5,438 nucleotides of DNA from an uncultured Nitrospina sp. (GTDB lineage Bacteria > Nitrospinota > Nitrospinia > Nitrospinales > VA-1), in contig CATMOP010000161.1 of assembly GCA_950072225.1 (NCBI GenBank), forward strand, positions 1 through 5,438, read 5' to 3'. The notes under the pieces were generated by a model, which did no database searches, was not told the DNA's origin, and was given only the letters and a program-made list of their open reading frames with translations. This document shows positions 1-5,006 of this stretch, piece by piece. Every line of letters begins with the position of its first letter. The first letter of the stretch is position 1. Both the position numbers and the translations under genes were made by a program.

Positions 1-227
1 GTGGAACTCCTAGTCCATTGGAATACATCCAACCCAATTTGTATTGTGCTTGTGCAACTCCCTGTTCTGCAGAAAGACGATACCACTTGACTGCTTCTTT
101 GTAGTCTTGTGGAACTCCTAGTCCATTGGAATACATCCAACCCAATTTGTATTGTGCTTGTGCAACTCCCTGTTCTGCAGAAAGAAGATGCCACTTTAGT
201 GCTTTTTGGTAATCTTGTGGAACTCCT
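1..227. repeat. 108-bp tandem coding repeat (two units plus an 11-bp third)
   Basis: Units start at 1, 109 and 217, each beginning GTGGAACTCCT. The period of 108 bp is exactly 36 codons, one Sel1 repeat. Positions 1-77 and 109-185 are identical; the remaining 31 bp of each unit differ at several positions. Identity at the nucleotide level points to recent unit duplication or gene conversion. It also makes the array prone to collapse or mis-joining in short-read assembly. Confidence 0.9.
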
Positions 228-235
228 CTATTAAG
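1..235 (-). pseudogene. Sel1-repeat (SLR/TPR-like) protein fragment, no start codon, runs off the left edge
   Basis: Read on the minus strand, this frame encodes about two 36-residue Sel1-like repeats with the pattern DYxxAxKWxxLSAEQGVAQAQ, then YKLGWMYSNGLGVPQ. This alpha/alpha repeat family usually makes secreted or periplasmic solenoids for protein-protein contacts. The frame is open to the window edge, so the 3' part is missing. Upstream it meets an in-frame TAA (minus strand, 236-238) after only Leu-Asn-Arg before the first GVPQ. There is no start codon ahead of the first repeat and no signal peptide. The first in-frame candidates (TTG, ATG) lie inside a repeat. Similarity to the other units stops at about 227, where the DNA becomes very AT-rich. 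I therefore read it as a broken gene or a contig-end artefact. The family call is firm; whether the gene is truly truncated in the organism is unknown. Confidence 0.8.
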
Positions 236-238
236 TTA

Positions 239-443
239 TAATTATTCATACACCTTGTAGAATAATTATCAAAACTTTAATGGCTACTAAAAATTCTCGT
301 GATATAAAAAAACATTAGATTTTAATAAGTCTTTTATTTACAATAATTTAAAAACATTTCTTTTATCAACAATTTATGGCCTATATATTGCATGTTAAGA
401 AGTAGGCAAATAAGGTGTTAAAAATTTCAGGGTAATAATACTA
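239..443. other. AT-rich intergenic region before the bactofilin gene
   Basis: No open reading frame of note on either strand and strikingly AT-rich compared with both flanks. A TATATT hexamer at 384-389 could serve as a -10 element, with a weak TTTATC at 362-367 as a -35 (16-bp spacer). That would put transcription start near 396, leaving a leader of about 48 nt. The promoter assignment is weak because AT-rich DNA yields such matches by chance. Confidence 0.35.
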
Positions 444-1262
444 ATGAGTTTAAACAAAAGTTTAAAAAATATGGGCTTCAGAAAAAATTTGAAAAAGGGG
501 GAAGTTGTTTTCCGTGAGAACGACCCAAGTGATTGCGCTTATATTGTTGGGGTAGGTGCCATAGAAATTTGTAAAAAAACACCTAGAGGACAAAAAGTTC
601 TGAAAGTTCTTGGAGATAACGAAATTTTTGGAGAGATGGGCCTTATTGACGGCTTACCACGTTCGGCCACAGCACGGGCTCGGCAAGATTCAGTGGTCTA
701 CATCTTAACCTCGCTCGAACAAAATCTTAATGTGCTCACTCCTGCGGAGTTTGTTTTCCTGGAAAACAGAAAACCGGATGGCGTATACAATCATGAAACC
801 CGGAAAAAACTTTATGGCATCATTGAAACATTGGAACGTGGAAAACGAAACAGGTCTCGAGAGGAGAAAAATCTTTACAGAATTTTTCGCGATGCCAACT
901 TTGGCATTCTTTTAGATAAGAATTCGAGAACTCGGGGAAAAATTATTCACTCCGGAAAAGTACAGATTTTGGCAAAGTTCGAGGGCGAAATTATAGCCCA
1001 AGCGGTTCTTATAGAAAAAACCGCTTCCGTCGCCGCTACCATTGCTGCGGAAGTGGTGATGTGTAAGGGCAAGGTTTTTGGAGAAATATGGGCCACCCAT
1101 AAATTAAAAATCGCCAAGGATGCCAAAGTCAAAGGCTATGTCCATACCCCCAATTTTATTATAGAACAAGGCGCGGTTTTCGATGGTCGTTGCTCCATGC
1201 CAAACATCAAAAGACCCGGACCCCTCCACCGGCTGAAAGAGGTTTTTAGAAAAACCGGCTGA
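444..1262 (+). CDS. Cyclic nucleotide-binding domain / bactofilin fusion protein
   Basis: This 272-residue protein has three parts. Residues about 12-90 form a cNMP-binding (CAP_ED) beta-roll: GEVVFRENDPSDCAYIV, then a phosphate-binding cassette FGEMGLIDGLPRSATA (62-77). Glu64 and Arg73 sit where the family contacts the ribose 2'-OH and the cyclic phosphate, so ligand binding is plausible. Residues 107-160 are a charged, probably helical segment that recurs in the downstream transpeptidase. Residues about 165-252 match the bactofilin (DUF583) beta-helix: GKIIHSGKVQ, FEGEI, CKGKVFGEI, AKDAKVKGYVHTP, and the terminal IEQGAVFDGRC. Bactofilins are cytoplasmic, nucleotide-independent polymers that position cell-wall enzymes. 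The short basic tail (LHRLKEVFRK) may touch membrane. There is no signal peptide or membrane helix. The start is ATG at 444 with an AGGG Shine-Dalgarno at 429-432, rather distant. Domain calls are confident; the ligand (cAMP, cGMP or none) is inference. Confidence 0.88.
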   Translation: MSLNKSLKNMGFRKNLKKGEVVFRENDPSDCAYIVGVGAIEICKKTPRGQKVLKVLGDNEIFGEMGLIDGLPRSATARARQDSVVYILTSLEQNLNVLTPAEFVFLENRKPDGVYNHETRKKLYGIIETLERGKRNRSREEKNLYRIFRDANFGILLDKNSRTRGKIIHSGKVQILAKFEGEIIAQAVLIEKTASVAATIAAEVVMCKGKVFGEIWATHKLKIAKDAKVKGYVHTPNFIIEQGAVFDGRCSMPNIKRPGPLHRLKEVFRKTG

Positions 1263-1324
1263 ATTTACGCCGACTCCAATTTATCCTGTTTAATTTTAAA
1301 GTGTTCCCGGATAAAATATCAAGG

Positions 1325-1351
1325 TTGCATCCCCCATTTTAAATGTATACT
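1325..1351 (+). promoter_or_regulatory. Candidate sigma70-type promoter for the L,D-transpeptidase leader
   Basis: TTGCAT at 1325-1330 and TATACT at 1346-1351 resemble -35 and -10 boxes, but the 15-bp spacer is shorter than optimal. Transcription would begin near 1358 and give a leader of roughly 145 nt that carries the hairpins listed next. Independent transcription of the transpeptidase is inference; read-through from the bactofilin gene is also possible because I see no convincing terminator after 1262. Confidence 0.35.
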
Positions 1352-1356
1352 CCCTC

Positions 1357-1502
1357 AATGGAACCTCTAGTAACTAGGGCCATGCGCCTCTGGGGCATGA
1401 AGTTTGAGGAAGAGAAGACACCACAGCTAGGGAAGAATATCAAGGTTCAGCGTCACGCTGGCCAGCGGAGGCTCTCCGCTAAATTTCTGTGGACTGGGTT
1501 AT
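1357..1502 (+). promoter_or_regulatory. Hairpin-rich leader of the L,D-transpeptidase gene, candidate cis-regulatory RNA
   Basis: Four pairings can be drawn by eye. CATGC (1381-1385) pairs with GCATG (1395-1399), continued by CC/GG around a TCT loop. CCACAG (1421-1426) pairs with CTGTGG (1487-1492) and encloses two hairpins. The first enclosed hairpin is CAGCG (1448-1452) with CGCTG (1456-1460) and a TCA loop. The second is a perfect 7-bp stem AGCGGAG (1464-1470) with CTCCGCT (1474-1480) and a GCT loop. The right arm of the closing stem overlaps the only purine-rich stretch before the ATG (GTGGACTGGG, 1489-1498), so folding could hide the ribosome binding site. It matches no riboswitch I recognise. 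A 51-codon frame (ATG 1358 to TGA 1513) also spans the region, so a small coding gene cannot be excluded. Confidence 0.4.
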
Positions 1503-2663
1503 ATGGATTCTGAAAGCAAGCTTACAGTTTTAAATATTACCGAATACAATCTGATCGGTAACAAAGATCCAAACGGTAGTTACGACCGCAAGACACGTGA
1601 AAACCTGTATTGGATCATAGAAAAGCTTCGATCTCATACTCCCACCCTATCCAGGCTCGAACATCGCCTGCTGGGAAAATTCCAAAAAGCAACATTCGGC
1701 GCACTGGAAGAAAGAAATAAAAAAGTAAAATTTGAGGTCGCCAGATATCGCTTATCCAACAATGTCCAACGAACTCTAAAATTGGCGGGAATCGCCATGG
1801 GAGTATTAATTATGAGCGGAACCCTGGTCTACCAATTTGTTCTCGGTGCGCAAACCCGGCAAAAAGTAGATGTGGCCTGGTATCAGGGCCTGAACAAGGT
1901 TGGCTTGGTCTCTAAGGAAGAAGTGGCACAGATTCGCCAGGACCTTACCATGACCGCCGTCGAGCTGGAAGAAACGCGCAAGTTCAATGCTGAGCTCAGC
2001 GTGCAGATTGAGCAGATGATTTTGAATAACAAAGTCACGGAAAACCTGAAATACATTCTGAAACAGGTTTATAACAACAAGCATGCGAGCTATGTACGTT
2101 CCGGCCAGACAATGACCTTGAAGTACAACAGCAAGGAGGTGGCTTCTTTCAACTATAAAAACCCACAACTCTGGTACCTTTTGGGAATCATTGAAAGCGG
2201 TGTCCTGAAAATTTATTACAACGATGAAGAAATTTTGGAAATAGAAAGTATTTTTGGAAGGACCGGGGAAGAAACCCCAATCGGAGAATATGAAATAAAA
2301 AATAAGGCCTATAAACCCACCTGGTATAAAAAAGAGACCCTAAACGGAAAAACAAGGGTGCGGGCGATTCCATTTGGTCATAAAGACCATGAAATTGGGC
2401 ATTGGTGGATGGGTATGAAACGGCTGGGCGATCCGGTTCCGGGCAGTTATGGCATCCACGGAGTTAATGCGGGCAAGGTAAACGAATTCGTCAAGAAAAA
2501 CTTTGACTGGCGAAATGGTAGCGCCGGTTGCCCCAACATCCAGGAATGGTATCTGCACTTCCTGGCCAAAATGGTTCCCTTGGGAACCCGCGTCAATATC
2601 GTGCAAAAAGATAAATGGGTTAAAAAACGGGATTTCATTCCCCCATCCTCCGCCACCCTCTAG
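1503..2663 (+). CDS. Membrane-anchored L,D-transpeptidase (YkuD domain) with a bactofilin-shared N-terminal module
   Basis: L,D-transpeptidases use a catalytic Cys to form 3-3 peptidoglycan cross-links or attach proteins to the wall, on the outer side of the inner membrane. This 386-residue protein has, in order: residues 19-72, the segment shared with the upstream bactofilin fusion; a basic stretch (about 73-93); one hydrophobic helix (about 94-115); a polar, likely coiled-coil region (about 137-190); and a YkuD domain (about 233-368). YkuD marks are TPIGEYEI (259-266), KPTW (271-274), YGIHG (316-320, His319), SAGCPN (340-345, Cys343) and GTRVNIV (361-367). The usual SHGC motif here has Ala341 instead of His, while Ser340 and Cys343 are kept. 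Positive charge before the helix predicts the N-terminus in the cytoplasm and the enzyme in the periplasm. The ATG at 1503 has a weak ribosome binding site, but no in-frame start exists close upstream and the shared module begins soon after it. Confidence 0.87.
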   Translation: MDSESKLTVLNITEYNLIGNKDPNGSYDRKTRENLYWIIEKLRSHTPTLSRLEHRLLGKFQKATFGALEERNKKVKFEVARYRLSNNVQRTLKLAGIAMGVLIMSGTLVYQFVLGAQTRQKVDVAWYQGLNKVGLVSKEEVAQIRQDLTMTAVELEETRKFNAELSVQIEQMILNNKVTENLKYILKQVYNNKHASYVRSGQTMTLKYNSKEVASFNYKNPQLWYLLGIIESGVLKIYYNDEEILEIESIFGRTGEETPIGEYEIKNKAYKPTWYKKETLNGKTRVRAIPFGHKDHEIGHWWMGMKRLGDPVPGSYGIHGVNAGKVNEFVKKNFDWRNGSAGCPNIQEWYLHFLAKMVPLGTRVNIVQKDKWVKKRDFIPPSSATL

Positions 2664-2697
2664 CGAGGGAGCCAGATGAAGAGAGGCCTATATGATC

Positions 2698-2780
2698 TTC
2701 CCCCTGACAAGGGGGACTGAGGAGGTTTTAAAAAATTGACTTGTTGTGAACCCCCCTAAACCCCCCTTATTAGGGGGGAC
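2698..2780. repeat. REP/BIME-like inverted pair of C-run/G-run palindromes
   Basis: The left element forms a 7-bp stem TCCCCCT (2699-2705) with AGGGGGA (2710-2716), followed by a GAGGAGGTT tail to 2727. The right element, AACCCCCCTAAA then CCCCCCT (2761-2767) with AGGGGGG (2772-2778), is an imperfect reverse complement of the left one. About 20 bp of AT-rich DNA lies between them. Two facing palindromes with G-rich tails match the layout of REP pairs (BIMEs) mobilised by RAYT transposases. The pair sits between two same-strand genes and might also stop transcription or protect mRNA ends, but no U-run follows either stem. Neither dispersal in the genome nor a cognate RAYT can be judged from this window. 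Confidence 0.65.
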
Positions 2781-2935
2781 ATTAATTTAGTTTGCATGGA
2801 AGCAGACTGATCTTAAGGCCAATATAAAAACTGATTTAAAAAAAACTTTATTACTCCTCCGAGGCACGCGTGATGTCCTCTTCATTAGTCCTCATGCCCT
2901 GCAAGGGTAAAAACTAAGGAAAAATATCACGGCTA

Positions 2936-2958
2936 CCGGCCCCACGCCGAGTGGCCGG
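2936..2958 (+). promoter_or_regulatory. Hairpin immediately upstream of the argH ribosome binding site
   Basis: CCGG (2936-2939) pairs with CCGG (2955-2958) and CCAC (2942-2945) with GTGG (2951-2954), leaving a two-base C bulge and a GCCGA loop. The stem ends two bases before the strong Shine-Dalgarno GAAGGA (2961-2966), so it could tune ribosome access. I see no ARG-box operator. Function is inference. Confidence 0.35.
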
Positions 2959-2973
2959 GGGAAGGAAATAATT

Positions 2974-4347
2974 ATGAAAAAACCTTGGAGTGGCAGGTTC
3001 AAACAATCGACCGATGTTTTGATGGAAACCTTCTCGGCTTCCATTTCTTTTGACAAGCGGTTATACGCCTTCGACATTGAGGGGAGTATCGCCCATTGTA
3101 AAATGCTGGCGCATTGTAAAATCATTTCCCCATCCGAATCGCAGAAAATCCAGAAAGGGTTGAAGCGGATTTTACGGGAATGTGAAGAGGGGCGTTTTCA
3201 GTTCAGCGATAAGCTGGAGGATATTCACATGAATATCGAAAGCCGCCTGCGTGAAATAATAGGTCCTTCCGCCGGTAAGCTGCACACCGCCCGCAGTCGC
3301 AACGACCAGGTTTGTCTGGACATCCGTCTTTATTTGCGCAACGAGGTGGATGAAACGGTAAAAGAAATCGACCGGTTGTGCAAGACCCTGGTGGGTCTTG
3401 CCAAAAAGAATATCGACCGGGGGATTCCTGGATATACACATATGCAAAGGGCGCAACCTGTTTTGCTTTCGCATCACCTGCTGGCATATGTGGAAATGCT
3501 CCTTCGGGATAAAGACCGCTTTCTTGACGCGCGAAAAAGGATCAATGTCATGCCTTTGGGTTCGGCGGCATTAGCGGGAACCAATTTTCCTATTGACCGC
3601 CAATACACCGCTAAACTTTTAAAGTTTCCAGAAATTTCCCATAACAGCATGGACGCGGTGGCGGACCGGGATTTTGCCGCTGAATTTTGTAGTGCTTCGG
3701 CTTTACTGATGATGCATCTTAGCCGGTTCTCAGAAGAACTGGTCATTTGGAATTCCAGTGAGTTTGGATTTGTGGAATTGTCTGATGCTTTCACCACTGG
3801 AAGCAGTATCATGCCGCAAAAAAAGAATCCTGATGCGGCGGAACTGATTCGGGGAAAATCTGGCCGGGTGTTTGGCAACCTGGTTTCCCTCCTTACATTG
3901 ATGAAGGGATTGCCGCTGGCCTACAATAAAGATTTGCAGGAGGACAAGGAACCCTTGTTCGATTCGGCGGATACGGTCAAAGTCTGCCTGAAAATTTTCA
4001 CCGGTATGATGAAGTCGACAAAATTCAAATCGTTTTCATTTAAAGAACTGTCAGCCAGCGGTTTTTTGACCGCCACAGACATGGCGGACTATCTGGTCCT
4101 GAAGGGGGTTCCCTTCCGTGAGGCGCATGAAATTACCGGAAAAACTGTGGCCTACTGTTTGGATAAGGGAAAAAACCTGGACAACCTGTCGCTGAAGGAT
4201 CTCCGCAAAATTTCTAAGCGGTTCGAGGAGGATGTCTCTGAGCATATTGCCCTTAAGAACTCCGTGGATCGGAAAAACATTTACGGAGGAACGGCAAAAA
4301 AACAGGTGAAAACGCAGATTTCCCGATTGACGAAAAAACTGAAATAG
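2974..4347 (+). CDS. argH: Argininosuccinate lyase
   Basis: This cytoplasmic enzyme cleaves argininosuccinate to arginine and fumarate, the last step of arginine synthesis. The protein is 457 residues, full length for the family, and belongs to the fumarase/aspartase superfamily of homotetramers. Visible marks are the N-terminal KPWSGRF (3-9), HTARSRNDQV (104-113), GYTHMQRAQP (153-162, with His155 as the catalytic-region His), and the superfamily signature GSSIMPQKKNPD (276-287). The last carries the catalytic Ser on the flexible loop (Ser277/Ser278). The usual C-terminal IYGGTA (436-441) is also present. The ATG at 2974 is preceded by GAAGGA with a 7-nt gap and the conserved N-terminus follows directly. 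argG is not in the window; the upstream neighbour is unrelated and separated by 310 bp. The reading frame is intact and nothing suggests loss of function. Confidence 0.97.
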   Translation: MKKPWSGRFKQSTDVLMETFSASISFDKRLYAFDIEGSIAHCKMLAHCKIISPSESQKIQKGLKRILRECEEGRFQFSDKLEDIHMNIESRLREIIGPSAGKLHTARSRNDQVCLDIRLYLRNEVDETVKEIDRLCKTLVGLAKKNIDRGIPGYTHMQRAQPVLLSHHLLAYVEMLLRDKDRFLDARKRINVMPLGSAALAGTNFPIDRQYTAKLLKFPEISHNSMDAVADRDFAAEFCSASALLMMHLSRFSEELVIWNSSEFGFVELSDAFTTGSSIMPQKKNPDAAELIRGKSGRVFGNLVSLLTLMKGLPLAYNKDLQEDKEPLFDSADTVKVCLKIFTGMMKSTKFKSFSFKELSASGFLTATDMADYLVLKGVPFREAHEITGKTVAYCLDKGKNLDNLSLKDLRKISKRFEEDVSEHIALKNSVDRKNIYGGTAKKQVKTQISRLTKKLK

Positions 4348-4356
4348 AGAGTGAGT

Positions 4357-4470
4357 ATGAAACTAAAACCCGTTGTATTTCTTTTAATGATCCTGGTTTG
4401 TCTTGGTGGTTCGGTTGGTTGCGGCAAAAAAGGCCCTCCGAAACCTCCTTCTGACACATCTCTTTATTAG
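4357..4470 (+). CDS. lptM: Small LptM-like (YifL family) lipoprotein
   Basis: A 37-residue frame begins 9 nt after the argH stop. It has a short Lys-bearing N-terminus (MKLK), a hydrophobic stretch (about 5-17: PVVFLLMILVCLG), a lipobox-like SVGC with Cys22 as the lipidation site, and a mature part starting CGKKGPPKPP. The CG-x-KGP-x-x-x-P pattern is the mark of the LptM/YifL family; LptM in E. coli is an outer-membrane lipoprotein that helps the LPS translocon LptD mature. Tiny lipoproteins of this type often sit next to argH, lysA and dapF in proteobacteria, which fits this position. The mature part has only 16 residues, short even for the family. An AGAG at 4348-4351 can serve as ribosome binding site, and co-transcription with argH is likely. 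Lipoprotein status is solid; LptM function is inferred from motif and context. Confidence 0.72.
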   Translation: MKLKPVVFLLMILVCLGGSVGCGKKGPPKPPSDTSLY

Positions 4471-4513
4471 CCCTCCGGAAAAACCTGCTTGAATCCTGCA
4501 ACCGCTTTCGTTT

Positions 4514-4542
4514 AAAGTAATAAGCATACTTTCCGATATAAT
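4514..4542 (+). promoter_or_regulatory. Candidate promoter for the His-rich protein gene
   Basis: TATAAT at 4537-4542 is a perfect -10 consensus. The -35 region is poor: AAAGTA at 4514-4519 gives a 17-bp spacer. Initiation would fall near 4549, on or just after the first ATG of the next gene. If real, it favours translation from the ATG at 4572 rather than 4548. Confidence 0.4.
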
Positions 4543-4547
4543 AGTTA

Positions 4548-5006
4548 ATGACTAATACCGTGCGGGTGTCGATGACTTTTCGATGGAACAGAAAAAATTC
4601 GGGTTTATGGAAATCGATCCTTTTGGGGATCATTATTCCGTTCTTTTTGCTTCCGTTCATTCATTATCATCCGGAAACGGCGCATAGCCACAGTGAGGAT
4701 GCTGATGCCCATCAGCATCAGGGACGTTATCATTCCGCGACTTTGGAAGCTTATGCCCATCTTGTCAACGGGCATTTTTCCAACCACGAACTGGATGACC
4801 ATTTTCATCACGCGCATTCTTCCGAAGAATACGATGAAAGCGATTCCGGATTTTTTATCCTGGCTAAATACTCCAAACCCTTCAAGCAGGGGTTGACCTT
4901 CAAACAGGTCGGACATCCTATACGCTTTGAAATTTCCAATCCTCTGATTTTCATTCTGACCAGTTCCGAAACCACCTCCTTCCAACCGCGGTTGAGTTCT
5001 CGGTGA
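4548..5006 (+). CDS. His-rich secreted or membrane-anchored protein, possible metal binder; 3' end probably foreign
   Basis: I do not recognise a named family. The frame gives 152 residues from the ATG at 4548; a second ATG at 4572 (codon 9) is an equally good start because the TATAAT box lies only 5 bp before the first. A basic stretch (RWNRKN) precedes a hydrophobic segment (about 23-38, ILLGIIIPFFLLPFIH), which reads as an uncleaved anchor or a signal peptide. Residues 39-90 hold 14 histidines with many Asp/Glu (HYHPETAHSHSED, DAHQHQ, DDHFHHAH), as in periplasmic or outer-surface proteins that bind zinc, nickel or copper. The rest (about 100-138) is ordinary. The last 10 or so codons lie antisense to the helicase fragment, so the native C-terminus is probably lost at a junction near 4976-5006. 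Metal binding is inference from composition; no metal transporter gene is in view. Confidence 0.6.
   Translation: MTNTVRVSMTFRWNRKNSGLWKSILLGIIIPFFLLPFIHYHPETAHSHSEDADAHQHQGRYHSATLEAYAHLVNGHFSNHELDDHFHHAHSSEEYDESDSGFFILAKYSKPFKQGLTFKQVGHPIRFEISNPLIFILTSSETTSFQPRLSSR

Larger units (their letters stand above)
2664..2973. other. 310-bp intergenic region between the transpeptidase and argH
   Basis: No supportable gene lies here. It contains the inverted pair of C-run/G-run palindromes at 2698-2780, an AT-rich stretch (about 2781-2855) that could hold the argH promoter (TATAAA at 2823-2828 has no good -35 partner), and a hairpin at 2936-2958 ahead of the argH ribosome binding site. A 14-codon frame (2873-2917) has no run of arginine codons and no sign of being a leader peptide. 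Confidence 0.7.

Noticed and set aside
1..227. CRISPR array
   Set aside because: The repeat period is 108 bp with no spacers, in frame with a Sel1 protein; it is a coding tandem repeat.
762..923. Resemblance of the shared module to the peptidoglycan-binding PG_binding_1 motif (DG-x-Y-x-x-x-TR)
   Set aside because: The likeness is limited to a few residues, and both copies are predicted in the cytoplasm, where peptidoglycan binding would make no sense.
1228..1263. Inverted repeat GGTTTTT/AAAAACC and 10-bp direct repeat ACCGGCTGAA at the end of the bactofilin gene
   Set aside because: The inverted arms are inside the coding region with only a 2-nt gap and no U-run follows, so it is not a credible terminator; the direct repeat is short enough to be chance.
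1280..1315. TTTATCC / GGATAAA inverted repeat after the bactofilin gene as a terminator
   Set aside because: The arms are AT-rich, separated by 22 nt, and lack a following U-run.
1315..1447. 12-bp direct repeat AATATCAAGGTT at 1315-1326 and 1436-1447
   Set aside because: Only two copies, asymmetric, with nothing between them that looks mobile; probably chance.
1358..1513. 51-codon frame (ATG to TGA) overlapping the transpeptidase start by 11 bp
   Set aside because: No ribosome binding site, no family resemblance, and the same bases form several hairpins. I prefer an RNA leader, though the frame is kept as an alternative.
2873..2917. 14-codon frame in the argH leader as an arginine attenuator peptide
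   Set aside because: It has no arginine codons and no clear ribosome binding site or terminator/antiterminator pair.
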